Origin: Rhipicephalus microplus
Lineage: Eukaryota > Arthropoda > Arachnida > Ixodida > Ixodidae
Direction of reading: 5' to 3'
Length of the DNA: 64,000 nucleotides
Assembly (NCBI RefSeq): GCF_043290135.1
Contig: NW_027464604.1
Location: 193,501 to 257,500 of the forward strand
Position 1 is the stretch's first letter. The number at the start of each line of letters is the position of its first letter. Positions 9,471-20,951 of the stretch are shown here, one piece after another. A program made the position numbers and the translations under genes. The notes under the pieces were generated by a model. It was given only the letters and a program-made list of their open reading frames with translations, was not told where the DNA came from and did no database searches.

Positions 9471-12400
9471 AGGCGGCGACCTCCGGGGGTGAGGTTGCAG
9501 GCCGTCAAGGCGACGAAAAAAAGCCCCCGTTACTTGTACCACAGGACGCCGTAAAACCGAGAAGTTGTAACACCGACGAAACTGTGACCACAGATCTTAC
9601 CGTTTCGGTAGACGGACAGCAAGTAACAGCCTTAGTTGACACCGGCGCCGACTTTTCTATCATAAGTGAAAACCTTGCCGTACGCCTCAAAAAAGTGAAG
9701 ACTACGTGGACGGGACCTCACCTGAGGACAGCAGGCGGTCAGCTGTTGATGCCTGTCGGAAGGTGTACAGCAAGACTCGACATCGGTGGCTCTTCTTTCG
9801 TGGCGACGTTCGTCATCCTCACCTCGTGTTGCAAGGACTTGATCATAGGGATGGACTTTTTAAGAGAATATGGTGCCGTCATCAACATCCTGGACCGTTC
9901 AATTACATACCGCAACAGCCCTGGTTTAGTTGACTGTTCAGACGCAATAAGCAACACTTTACGTATAATTGATGATGATGTGGTCGTCCCGCCCCGGTCA
10001 TGCACTCTTGTTTCAGTAGAAGGCGACGACGCGTTTGATGGCGAAGGAATTGCTGACTAAATTGGCTCGCTGCTATTTAGTCATGGCATTTTGGTCGCAC
10101 GAGGTATTGTCCGTCTCACTGGTGGACGCACGAATTTACTTCTGACGAACTTTAGTGCTGAGCGCCGGCACCTTCCGAAGGGCACAGCTATCGCTTCGTA
10201 CGACAATATTGTAGAAATGCGAGGCAGTTTATGTTTGTCGGTATTGGACGAAGAGCCTAATCAAGAACCAGAACCCATTCTCGATGTTGGCACCACTCTG
10301 TCAAAGGACGAGCGACAGAGACTTCTTCAGCTGCTAGCCGAATTCCGCGACTGCTTTTCAACGACATCACGAGTTGGTCGAACACCTTTGACAAAGCCCC
10401 GAATAATCACTGAGGACACGGTGAGACCTATTCACCAGAACCCTTATCGTGTAGCTTCAAAGGAACGCGAAGCCATACAACAACAAGTCGCGAAAATGCT
10501 TGCAGATGACGTCATTCAACCGTCGCAGAGCCCCTGGGCATCGCCTGTAGTGCTAGTAAAGAAAAAGACGGCACCCTGCGTTTTTGCGTGGACTACAGGA
10601 AGCTGAATCAGGGGACCAAGAAAGATGTGTACCCGCTCCCACGTATTGATGACTCCCTTGACAGACTTCGGCACGCTCCCTACTTTTCTTCCATGGACCT
10701 GAGGAGTGGTTACTGGCAGATCGAGGTAGACCCAAGAGACCGAGAGAAAACCGCTTTTGTGACCCCAGATGGTTTATACGAATTTAAAGTCTTGCCTTTC
10801 GGTTTGTGCTCCGCGCCCGCAACTTTTCAAAGGCTTATGGACACGGTACTTTCGGGATTGAAGTGGAAGACGTGCCTAGTCTATCTGGACGACGTTACAG
10901 TGTTTTCGACCACTTTTGACGAGCATCTCAAAAAGCCGGAAGTTGTTTTACGTGCCATACGGTTCGCGGGCCTAACATTGAAACCAGAAAAGTGCTATTT
11001 CTGTTTTCACGAACTTCAGTTTCTCGGTCACGTCGTCAGCAACGCAGGCGTCCAGCCCAATCCTGGAAAAATTGCCGCCGTCGCACAGTTCCCAGTACCC
11101 TCCAATAAGAAGGCTGTCAGGCGCTTCCTAGGCCTTTGTGCCTATTATCGCCGGTTTATCGCAGACTTCGCCCGCATCGCGTCGCCACTAACTCGCCTCA
11201 CAAGAGATGATGTTGCCTTTGAGTGGAAAGAAGAACAGGAGGCTGCCTTTAATGACCTGCGTCAACGTCTCCAAGCGCCCCCTGTGCTCGCCCACTTCGA
11301 CGAAGAAGCCCCGACGATGCTTCACACAGACGCTAGCAATGTAGGTCTTGGGGCTGTGCTTGTGCAACGGCAAGAGGACACAGAAAGAGTGATCGCCTAC
11401 GCAAGCCGAACGCTAACACGCGCAGAGGCTAGCTATTCAACAACAGAGAAAGAATGCCTCGCCGTAGTATGGGCAGTAATGAAATTTCGCCCGTACTTGT
11501 ATGGCCGACACTTCAAAGTTATTAGTGACCATCACTCCCTTTGCTGGTTAACTAATCTAAAAGATCCCACCGGCCGATTAGCGCGTTGGAGCCTAAAACT
11601 GCAAGAGTTTGACATGACGGTCGTGCACAAGTCAGGAAAGCGACATATGGACGCTGACTGTCTGTCCCGTTCACCCATTGAGTCGGCAACCCTACCCGAG
11701 GAGGAGGAAACGGCATTTCTCGGTGCCCTCGACACGACCGCCATTGCGCAGCAACGACGTGACGACACTGAGTTGCTTGGCTTAATTAACTACTTGGAAG
11801 GCAGATCTCAGAAGGCGCCAAGAGTTTTCGCAAGAGCATTGTCATCGTTTTGTTTACGGGGCGGAGTACTTTACAAAAGAAACTTTTCGTCGACAGGATC
11901 CACCTATCTGCTCGTCATACCAGCAGCCCTTCGTACCGAAATACTCAAAGCATGCCACAACGAGGTGACCTCTGGCCATTTGGGTTACATGAGAACATTG
12001 GCCAGAGTACAGCAAAGGTATTACTGGCCGAGACTAACCACAGCCGTGAAGTACCACGTTCGTACCTGTCTCGACTGCCAGCGACGCAAGTCACCACCGA
12101 CTAAACCAGCTGGCCTACTGCAACCCGTGCAGATCCCAACAGCTCCATTCTACCAGATAGGCATGGGCATTTTGGGCCCACTTCCTATTTTCACTGCAGG
12201 AAACCGCTGGGTTATCGTCGCGACGGATTATCTGACCCGTTATGCCGAGACAAAAGCTATTCAGAGAGGTACAGCAGCGGAGGTGGCAAGATTATTCATC
12301 GAAAATATTGTACTGAGGCAAGGTGCACCAACCGTCGTGATCACAGACAGAGGAACCGCATTTATGGCAGCTCTTTTGGATCACGTCCTGATGCTGAGTG

Positions 12401-13001
12401 GAACAACGCATCGTAAGACCACTGCCTACCACCCACAAACAAACGGGCTGACGGAGCGTCTGAACAAAACCATTGAAGACATGCTTTCGATGTACGTAAA
12501 CATTGAACACAAAAATTGGGATGAAATCTTGCCATACATAACGTTTGCGTACAACACGGCCAAGAAGAAACGACCCGCATGATCCCGTTCAGCCTCGTTC
12601 ATGGACAAGAAGTACGAACTATGTTAGATGCGATGCTGCTGCACGAAAGTGACGACATCGACCCAGACGCCAACACGTTTACGGAACGCGCGGAAGAAGC
12701 TAGACAACTGGCACGTTTACGGATCCGCCAGCAGCAAGAGTACAATGCAGGCCGCTACAATGCTCACCGCAGAGCAGTTGTCTATCAAACTGGCGACAAA
12801 GTATGGATTTGGACGCCCGTACGGAAACGAGGACTATCAGAAAAGCTCTTAAGAAGATACTTTGGGCCATACCGAGTGCTGCGACAACTCAGTGACGTCA
12901 CTTACGAAGTTGTTCCCGACAATTCGTGTAGTACCAATCGTCGCCAGCACCATCCTGAACTCGTTCACGTAGTGCGCATGAAGCCTTACGTCAGCGAGTG
13001 A
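9471..13001 (+). pseudogene. pol: pol of Ty3/Gypsy A (PR-RT-RNaseH-IN), disabled
   Basis: The protease has ALVDTGADFSIIS (DTG near 9638) and LIIGMDFL. An in-frame TAA at 10058-10060 follows. RT starts with PYRVASKEREAIQQQVAKML and SPWASPVVLVKKK. One base is then missing in the A-run near 10560, and the next frame continues with FSSMDLRSGYWQI, FGLCSAPATFQRLM and the catalytic YLDD (about 10882). RNase H shows LHTDASN, STTEKECLAVVW and SDHHSL. Integrase has the HHCC domain (HNEV..GHLGYMRT...CLDCQRRK), then GMGILGPLP where Asp is expected (Gly, codon 12166-12168), ITDRGTAF and NGLTERLNKT. Another base is missing near 12560, before the GPY/F region (RYFGPYRVL). It ends at 13001. Known role: reverse transcription and integration of the element. 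Confidence 0.92.
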
Positions 13002-13065
13002 TTGCGTGAGACTTATCTTTTAACAAAAACTGCATTATTGACTTCGCATCGGGTCGATGCTCTTT

Positions 13066-13079
13066 GAGAGGGAGGCAAA
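13066..13079 (+). other. Polypurine tract of Ty3/Gypsy A
   Basis: GAGAGGGAGGCAAA directly precedes the 3' LTR, the expected site of plus-strand DNA priming. It fixes the LTR start at 13080. Confidence 0.85.
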
Positions 13080-13250
13080 TGACCCGTGTCTACATGTGGA
13101 CAAAAACGATGATGGGGGGATTTAGTGGACACCAGGTAGTGGGCCTCTGGCTTGACGCGAGAACGAAGAAGATCGTGTACCTCAGCTGTTGAGAACAAGC
13201 TGCTTTCGGTGCCTCAAGGCGTGCTCGTGCTTTGTTCGCGTTGTACTGCG

Positions 13251-13253
<3 letters not shown>
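13080..13253 (+). repeat. 3' LTR of Ty3/Gypsy A
   Basis: 174 bp, TGACCCGTG...GCGACA, direct copy of 7763-7936 with about 7 substitutions and no indel seen. It is followed at once by (AT)n. Confidence 0.95.
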
Positions 13254-14085
<832 letters not shown>

Positions 14086-14297
14086 GAAATTTCATTTCAT
14101 TTCATTTTCATTTTATTTTATTCGGACATTTCCGCAGAAATGCCCACGAAGGGGGCAAAAGGAGAGTGTGTCTCCTGACTTGGCCCCTCTTCGTGACGCA
14201 CCTCGGGCAGGTAGAGCAGGACAGTACAAAACACCATAACATATTTTGAAATACAATACAAGTTGAAAAACAGTGAATACTATAAATATTACATACA

Positions 14298-17192
14298 TTA
14301 CATATTTCCTTTACATACATTGTAGACTTGTGTTCTGTTTATTACATTGTAAATTCGCTTCTTAAATTGTGTTATGTTTTTAGCCTCCTTAGCGTATTCA
14401 ATTATTTCAGGAATCCTGTTGCACAGTAGAATGATTTGGTTATTAATTGACTGTACACCATAGTTAGTCCGGCACATTGGCCCGACCAACGCAACAGTAC
14501 GCAGATTATACGTAAGATCTCTGCTTAAGTACACATCAGAAAAAATCTGGAAATTATCTTTAATTTTTTTGAAGATTAACATGGCTAGTTGCATCCTATA
14601 GCACTCTGGGAACGGGAGTACATTATACATATAAAAAAGAGACATATTAGTGGGGACTGAGGTACTTATCAAACCTAGTGCGCGTTTTTGAAGAAGAATT
14701 ATACTTTCTGTATTTGTTTTGTTACACGTACCCCAGACTAAAATGCAATAAATGATTTGCGAGTAGATAAAAGAAAAGTAAAGCTGCCGTTTAACTCTCC
14801 CTGGAAGGAGATGCTGTAAGCGTCGAATTAGACCGATCGATCTTGATATTTTTATTCGCAGGTTGTCCACATGGTGGGACCAACTAAGGTCACTTTGAAA
14901 ACACACACCCAGAAACTGAATTTTATTTACCTGCGCAATATTTTCTCCATTAAAAATCAGAGAGATAGCATAATCTACAGGCCTATTTTTTGTTTGAAGA
15001 GCATAAATTTAGTTTTTTTTATGTTTAGTTCTAGCTGATTGACTGTAAGCCATGATTTTAGTTTATCCAACCAAGAATTTGCAGTTATTTCAATATCGCG
15101 AAGATCTAAACCAGAAAAGAAGGCATTGGTATCGTCGGCGTACATGACTATGTTTGGTGTGAACTGAATGTTAACTATGTCATTGATATAAAGTATAAAA
15201 AGTAGAGGACCAAGTATCGATCCTTGGGGAACCCCATACTTAATTACGCCCAAATCAGATTTATAATTGTGGAGCTGTACATATTGTTTCCTGGCCCAAA
15301 GATAGCTTTTCATTAGATCAAGCGCAATCCCGCGTATTCCATACAGTTGAAGTTTCCTAATTAATATATCGTGCTTTATCGAGTCAAAAGCCTTACGGAA
15401 ATCGAGAAATATTCCCACAGTGTAAAATTTTTTTTCAAAGTTATGAAGTAGGCTGTCCTTAATACGGAGTAAAGCAGACTGAGTTGATCTACCTGGTTGG
15501 AATCCACACTGTTCTTCACAAATGACATTTCTGTTTGCTATAAAAGAAAATACCCTCTTATATATCAGGCGTTCCGCGACCTTAGAGAAAAGCGGCAGAA
15601 TAGAGATTGGGCGATAATTTTGAAGTTCATTTTTATCACCTCCTTTAAAAATTATTGTTACGCGAGCTATTTTCATGGCACATGGAAAAATTCCCGTCAA
15701 GAAGAGTCTGTTGCATATGTAAGTGAATGGGGCGACAATCAAATCAGCAACTGCCTTGATAGGTGCTGCGGAAATGCCATCTTCTCCTGGTGAGCTGTTC
15801 TTTAGTGAGCATATGACAGTGGCTACTTCCTCCTCGGTAACGGGTAATAAAAACAAAGAATTAGTGGAAGAGCTTTCAATATAGCATTCAGCCGGTTTAA
15901 GGTCAGTCGCTTGTGTTATATTACTTGAGGATCCTGCCTCAAGGAAATGAAGGTTAAATTTGTCTGCCAGTGCCTTGCCACTGAAGTGAATATCGTTTAT
16001 CTGTATATAGCTAGGGACAGTGGCTTGTTTTCTTCCTATCAATTTATTAACCGAGCTCCAAACCATTTTTGAGTTGTTAATCACTGTAGAAAACTTGTAG
16101 GCATAGAAATCTATTTTCGCCTTCTTGAGGTCTTTGTTTACTTTGTTTCTAAAATTTTTAAACTCAATGAGGTCAGTTTGTTCTTTTGTTTTCAAAAAGT
16201 GCTGGAAAAGTTTGTTTTTTTCATTTATCCGCTTAAGAAGTGCCGGCGTAATCCACTCCTTTCTTGCTCTCTTGTGTTTCTTTACAACAACGCACGGAAA
16301 AGCAGTATTGTAGTTACTAACCATTTTTGACATAAACAGGTTGTATGCCTTAGACGGATCAGGTTCTCGGTACAGGTCATCCCAATTGCAGTTAAACATT
16401 AGAGAGCGAAAACGGAGAATATTTGGATCGTTTATATCTCTACGCATGTATTTTGGAGAATTCTGCAGTTCTGGCATTGTTAATAGTGCAAAAAAAGGTA
16501 AGTGGTCACTTATACCAGAGCTGAATACTCCGGCTAATGCACTGTCAGGGGATAAATTAGTGAAACAGAGATCAATGATCGTTTCTGATGTGCTTGTTAT
16601 TCTGGTAGGAGTGCTAATGATGTTTTCGCAGCCATGAGAACATTAACTCCATTAGTTTTAGCTTAATAGGACCATCTTTTGATATATCTATATTAAAATC
16701 ACCAAATGATATCACGAACCATCGATTAGAATTAGCATGATGTTGAAGCTTCTCTAAAAACTCAAGAAGTGAGTCAGTATTACCATTCGGGGGGCGGTAG
16801 ATCAGTACTATTACAACCTTGTTGTGTATCACAGTAACTGCTTCGAAATCACTACACACAACACAATAGTCGGGCCACGCCTCATAGGGCAAATTTTGTT
16901 TGATATACAAAGATACACCGCCACCGCGTTTTCCAGTTCTGAATACTGATTCCATATTGTAATTTCCCAAACTGACCACGTCTGACTGTGAAGAAAACCA
17001 TGTCTCCGAGAAGCCCATGATATCAAAGTCATAGTTGAGGTGTACTAATTCGCTTTCAATTTCCTCACCCTTGTTCCTCATACTCTGTGTATTAATATGA
17101 TAAAGGGAAAGACCACGTTCAGAAAGAAAGTTCAAGTCCTTGATCAAATTCTTGAAAGAGACAGCATTGTAATGCATCGACTTGATCATCAA
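14298..17192 (-). pseudogene. LINE B ORF2: APE endonuclease-reverse transcriptase, two frameshifts
   Basis: The endonuclease (17192-16614) has LYHINTQSMRNK, GFSETWF, GGGVSLYIK, LIYRPP and ISFGDFNIDIS. One base is gained or lost near 16630. The downstream frame then reads SGISDHLPFF (catalytic Asp-His) and the reverse transcriptase (to 14975): NYRPISILPLFSKVAERLIY, CGFQPGRSTQSAL, GIFLDFRKAFDSIKHDIL, GVPQGSILGPLLFILYIND and the catalytic MYADDTNAF near 15.14 kb. A second shift near 14.98 kb precedes the C-terminal part (FLGVCFQSDLSWSHHVDN, LVWGTCNKTN; 14906-14298). The enzyme would nick the target and prime cDNA synthesis from its own mRNA. All catalytic residues I can see are kept, so decay is recent. 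GVPQGSILGPLLF with YADDT is typical of CR1/L2/jockey-type elements. Confidence 0.92.
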
Positions 17193-17233
17193 AACAGAAA
17201 AAAGCCATAAAAGGCGATAGGTACAGTAAGTGT

Positions 17234-18166
17234 TTAAACAATCTTGTTTAGATCATCTTCAGATGCAATTCGGATTGTGCGTGCTTCTGAATTCTTTCTG
17301 ACAAAAATCTTTCCCTGTGCAGACCAAGTGAATCGATAGTTCATCTCGGTGGCTCTAGTCCTTGCCATCCAAAGGAGCTTCTTATTTGCAGGAGTTAAGT
17401 TATCAAATAGCTGAATATTACTGTTTTTTTCTCTTAGTTCGGCACGTTTAGCAAGCCATGCTGCCTTCAAGCTCAGTCGAGCGAATCTTATCAGTATAAC
17501 TGGGGGTTTCCCTTTACGGGGTGGCAAGCGATGCATGCTTTCAACGTCACAGTCAGATAGTGTCTGCAGGTCAAGCCTCTTCGCAAGGTCGTTAACTCGT
17601 GACAGGGTATCCTCTTTTTCAATAAACGGCATGCCATGAATTTCCAGATTCTGGCGGCGACTATATTGCTGAAGGTCATTTAGTTCTAGGTTTAGCTTGC
17701 GAATTTCTTTTTCGTCAAAATTTTGTTCCACAGCTTCTACTCTGTTGCGGAGGCTTTTTATGTCTCTATCGTGCCTTGCGCTGATTTCAAGAAGCTTGTC
17801 ATGCGTATCTGACATGTGCTGAATGGATTGTTCAATGCTGGTGACTGTTTGCTTTAACTCTGTAAGGTCATCGACCTTAGTTGTCAGGTGCGCCAAGCAT
17901 TTGTTAATTTCCGCAAGTTGCTGGCTCAAGGCTTCCGTTAAAGCTGATTGATCAGCGTTATTATTCATCTGAGTGTTCCTAGATGAAGGCACACGGCAAG
18001 TCTGACATTTTAAGGCTTTCTTTGCCTCTTTCCCTTTCTTTTTATAGGTACGTTCACTTATTCCGATACATTCTCCGATGTGATAGCATTGCCGGCATTC
18101 TGCACATGTTATGACATCCTCATCTTCAGAATAGTATTGTTTACAGGATTCACATACGTCACTCAT
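17234..18166 (-). CDS. LINE B ORF1 protein: PHD finger, coiled coil, RNA-binding domain
   Basis: An intact 310-residue frame starting with ATG at 18166. Residues 1-58 hold a Cys/His-rich PHD-type finger (CESCKQYY, ITCAECRQCYHIGEC, LKCQTC). Residues about 75-170 are a heptad-rich coiled coil (LSQQLAEINKCLAHLTTKVD, then IRKLNLELNDLQ). It is followed by QYSRRQNLEIHGMPF and an RRM-like and C-terminal region, as in L1-type ORF1 proteins (residues about 170-310). By family knowledge such proteins trimerise, bind the LINE RNA and help ORF2. It ends 42 bases before ORF2. This is the only unbroken LINE frame in the window. Confidence 0.85.
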   Translation of the reverse strand: MSDVCESCKQYYSEDEDVITCAECRQCYHIGECIGISERTYKKKGKEAKKALKCQTCRVPSSRNTQMNNNADQSALTEALSQQLAEINKCLAHLTTKVDDLTELKQTVTSIEQSIQHMSDTHDKLLEISARHDRDIKSLRNRVEAVEQNFDEKEIRKLNLELNDLQQYSRRQNLEIHGMPFIEKEDTLSRVNDLAKRLDLQTLSDCDVESMHRLPPRKGKPPVILIRFARLSLKAAWLAKRAELREKNSNIQLFDNLTPANKKLLWMARTRATEMNYRFTWSAQGKIFVRKNSEARTIRIASEDDLNKIV

Positions 18167-18262
18167 TGCAGCACTTGTCTAGTCACAAAATACAAAACTC
18201 GAGGACAGCAGTAGCGGCAGGAGCAGTTTCAAGCGATAAATAACGTACCAAAACTAACCAAC

Positions 18263-18852
18263 CTGCGCATGGGCAAGAAGACAGTTAGGACCGTGCTCCG
18301 CTGAACCGTCTGCCGCCACTGCTGCCCGAAATGTGGTTGAGTCCCACGATGCGACCGAGTATATAAAGGGCGGGGGGCGTATCACCAGCTGGTCCGTCAA
18401 GTGCCCGCGCAGCGCTGTGGTGGATATGCGGATAGTACCAACTTTCCTTGGTTTCAGTTGGTCATTCCCGGGGCAATGCAGGCTGGTATGGATGCGCGGA
18501 TGACGTCCACTTTGCGGGGTTTCTGCGCATGGGCAAGAAGACAGTTAGGACCGTGCTCCGCTGAACCGTCTGCCGCCACTGCTGCCCGAAATGTGGTTGA
18601 GTCCCACGATGCGACCGAGTATATAAAGGGCGGGGGGCGTATCACCAGCTGGTCCGTCAAGTGCCCGCGCAGCGCTGTGGTGGATATGCGGATAGTACCA
18701 ACTTTCCTTGGTTTCAGTTGGTCATTCCCGGGGCAATGCAGGCTGGTATGGATGCGCGGATGACGTCCACTTTGCGGGGTTTCTGCGCATGGGCAAGAAG
18801 ACAGTTAGGACCGTGCTCCGCTGAACCGTCTGCCGCCACTGCTGCCCGAAAT
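18263..18852 (-). promoter_or_regulatory. 260-bp tandem 5' monomers of LINE B (2.27 copies)
   Basis: Monomer 1 is 18263-18522, monomer 2 is 18523-18782 and a third is cut at 18852 after 70 bp. I saw no mismatch between monomers 1 and 2. Each holds a TATATAAAGG next to a GC-rich GGGCGGGGGG (+ strand sense; 18360-18377 and 18620-18637) and a GACGTC near its end. They begin right at the LINE leader and break off at the element's 5' end, as do the promoter monomers of mouse L1. A promoter role for LINE B is inferred. Confidence 0.75.
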
Positions 18853-19430
18853 CCATCGGCCACCCCGTCCTCTTTTGTGGGGGGGAGATACAGAGGGGCA
18901 CAAGGTGGCTTGACTCTTCGTCAACGCGCCCACTACCATATATTGAGCTCAAGTGGGGCGGCAGCTCGATGTCTCATCGCAGTCCTCCGGTCTGACAACA
19001 GGCAACAAGACCACCCTCGAGCCTCAGCAATTCACATGGCGGCCTTCGAACCCGACACCTCCTGGGCAAGTGGAGTCGTTCACCCCTGTCCTGCCGGATG
19101 GGTCACGACATGACCCACCCTACCTGCCTACGATACCAACAGTTCCCACTGATAGCAGCGAGGTGAGGCCTTCGTACGCCCCTGGTGTCTGCAGCATGAT
19201 GTGCAGTTATGGTGGCGTTAACTTGTATGGACGCCGCGGTACAGAACAACCAAGGAGCATCTTGCTTCCTTGTGGCCGCAGAACAAGAGGAGCCAAAAAT
19301 GGCAGCGCAGAGGCTTCTGCGTCAAAGCATGATGGCCGGCAATCGCAGCCTGTCCAGAACGCCGACGGGAATAAAGACCAGTGCCCCAAACTGCACCAAC
19401 TGAATTGCCTGCTGCTGCGGCCACCTCGAG
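18853..19430. other. Unassigned DNA between LINE B and the 80-bp minisatellite
   Basis: This GC-rich stretch has plus-strand frames (e.g. 18953-19459) with Pro-rich pieces such as HDPPYLPTIPTVPTDSSEV. They might be a low-complexity part of a Gag-like protein. I cannot link it to the gag fragment left of LINE B and name no product. Confidence 0.4.
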
Positions 19431-19975
19431 ACAGTCAAGGTCGCCCACCAGAGTGTTAAACAGCCCCACTAGGCGAGTCATGGCGTACGCGAGAGAGACC
19501 CCACAGACACAGCCAATACCGCCCGCCAGAGACGGTATTGGCAACTCAGGGCTCCGGGCCTGCGGGCCGAAGACGACCATTGCGAAACACTCAATAGCGT
19601 CCACTAGAGCCATCGTCGCCCGACTTTCTACGCAAGACACAAAAACCAACACGACAAAGTCAATGGCGTCCCCCAGAGACATCATCGCCTTACTTTCAGC
19701 GGAAGACGCATCGTTGCCATGACCAGCCTGTGCGAGGCAGCCAATGCTGCCCACCAGAATACACCCTGACATATCTTTAAGCAGAGGCGCACCATGGCGT
19801 AGACCAATCGGCTCGAGGCAGCGAGTGTGTCCAACAGAGACACTTCCCCCAGACCGTTACTCCATGTTGCATTGTGGTTCGGGACGACCACCACGATGCA
19901 GCCAAGCCCACCAAGCAGAAACTTTGCCGCCAGCTCCGCGCGCGCAGTCATGGCCGAGTGTCAAGACGATGAAAG
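19431..19975. repeat. Degenerate 80-bp tandem repeat, 7 units
   Basis: Units start near 19431, 19509, 19589, 19657, 19737, 19818 and 19898, a spacing of 78-81 bp with one short unit of 68. Each opens with a variant of CAGCCAATGCCGCCCACCAGAGAC and many have GAAGACGACCA late in the unit. Because the period is not a multiple of 3 the frame shifts between units, yet minus-strand frames stay open for long stretches (e.g. 19218-19772, with LVGSIGC/LVDAIEC/LAGGIGC echoes). I do not know this satellite. Confidence 0.75.
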
Positions 19976-20113
19976 ACACTGGGGCTCGGGCGCGTGGGCA
20001 GCTAAGAAAAGGTAGAGGAAAAAGAGGCAGAACAAGAACAGCTGGCCCAGTATCAGGTGTTGTCTCTTGTTTTCTGTCTCACTCATCACGATATTATATA
20101 TATATAAATATAT

Positions 20114-20922
20114 TGTTGCGAGAATATCGTTCTTCTTTCGATGTCATCAATGCAAGGGCCAAATACATCAGGAGATGACGAATCAGAAGTGGAAACAGCA
20201 CTGATGGTACGCAAATTGGGACAACGCGAGTCATCAGGTACGTCCAGGACTTGTGCGTTATCCACTGGTTCCACTCTGCCGAGACATTCCCCTCGAACCA
20301 AGGTAACAGTATACGGGGATGGGTTGGTCACGAAAATAGAGGCGTTGCCCTGGGTGATTTGCACGGTCGCGAAAGGTACTAGCAACCCTTTCCTTCGGCA
20401 AGCACGGTCGGATGGCGAAACGAGTGCAATTGTGTCGGAGAGTCCAGCGCAGTAGACAGATACACCCATCGTGGAGCTTGGAGGCACTATGGTATCGTCT
20501 TTCACGAGAATCTTGCTCACTTTCGAAGAACTGTCTTCCGGCGTCAAATGCGAGAAGGGGGAGAGTTCAATTTCGGCGGCGGCACAATGGATGACGGCGT
20601 CGTTGCGGGAGAGAAAATCCCACCCCAGGATGACGTCATGAGAGCATGCGGGAATGATGATGAATTGGGCGACATACAGAACGTCCTGAACGACAACGCG
20701 AGCTGTGCACCCTGCTGTAGGATGGATACGATGCAAACCGGCGGTACGAAGGGACAATCCAGAAATTGGCGTCGTCACTTTACGAAGCAAGCGGCAAAAT
20801 TTTTCGTCCATAACGGATACTGCAGCTCCTGTGTCAATAAGAGCAGATGCGTGAACACCGTCCACAAGCACGTCAATGACATTAGATGGGCGGCTCTGAG
20901 GGCTTTCACAATGCGATAGCAT
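20114..20922 (-). pseudogene. pol: Truncated pol of Ty3/Gypsy C: protease and linker
   Basis: The frame has an aspartic protease: ASALIDTGAAVSVMD (catalytic DTG) with VILGWDFLSRNDAVI about 70 residues later, the retropepsin flap-to-dimer pattern. A linker follows (TIVPPSSTMGVSV, NPSPYTVTLVRGECLGRVEP) that in relatives leads into RT. It ends at DIERRTIFSQQ, where (TA)n begins and gives meaningless Tyr-Ile codons. Its start overlaps or follows the end of gag in a different frame, so expression would need frameshifting or reinitiation. RT, RNase H and integrase are gone. Confidence 0.88.
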
Positions 20923-20951
20923 CGCAGTCCTTGCCTCGGGGACTGCGACGA

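Larger units (their letters stand above)
7763..13253 (+). mobile_element. Ty3/Gypsy LTR retrotransposon A, complete but disabled
   Basis: The element has two direct LTRs of 174 bp (7763-7936 and 13080-13253), a primer-binding site just after the first, gag, pol in the Ty3 order PR-RT-RNaseH-IN, and a polypurine tract just before the second LTR. The LTRs begin TG, end CA and differ at about 7 positions (about 96% identical), which points to a fairly old insertion. The flanks are ATAT-rich on both sides, compatible with a 4-bp duplication in an AT microsatellite. Gag and pol contain at least three frameshifts and a stop, and integrase lacks its first catalytic Asp. Confidence 0.95.
14086..18852 (-). 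mobile_element. L2/CR1-like LINE B, near full length with tandem 5' monomers
   Basis: On the minus strand the element starts with 2.27 tandem 260-bp monomers (18852-18263). A 96-bp leader, an intact ORF1 (18166-17234), ORF2 with APE endonuclease and reverse transcriptase (17192 to 14298), a 3' UTR of about 200 bp and a (TGAAA)n-like tail ending at 14086 follow. TGAA-type tails fit the L2/CR1 group. ORF2 has only two frameshifts, so this is the best-preserved LINE in the window. It lies on the far side of a plus-strand gag fragment. CGAAAT occurs at both ends, but it is also part of the monomer, so it is not a safe TSD. Confidence 0.92.

Noticed and set aside
7763..13253. Ty3/Gypsy A as an integrated virus with an envelope gene
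   Set aside because: No third frame follows integrase. Only 65 bases separate the pol stop and the polypurine tract, so there is no env.
18263..18852. Tandem 260-bp repeats considered as LTRs or as an independent satellite
   Set aside because: They are directly adjacent to each other, start at the LINE leader, and no retrovirus-like internal region lies between them. 5' monomers of LINE B fit better, though only a genome search can settle it.
14086..18852. CGAAAT at both ends of LINE B as target duplication
   Set aside because: The right-hand CGAAAT is part of the monomer itself, so the match may be chance.
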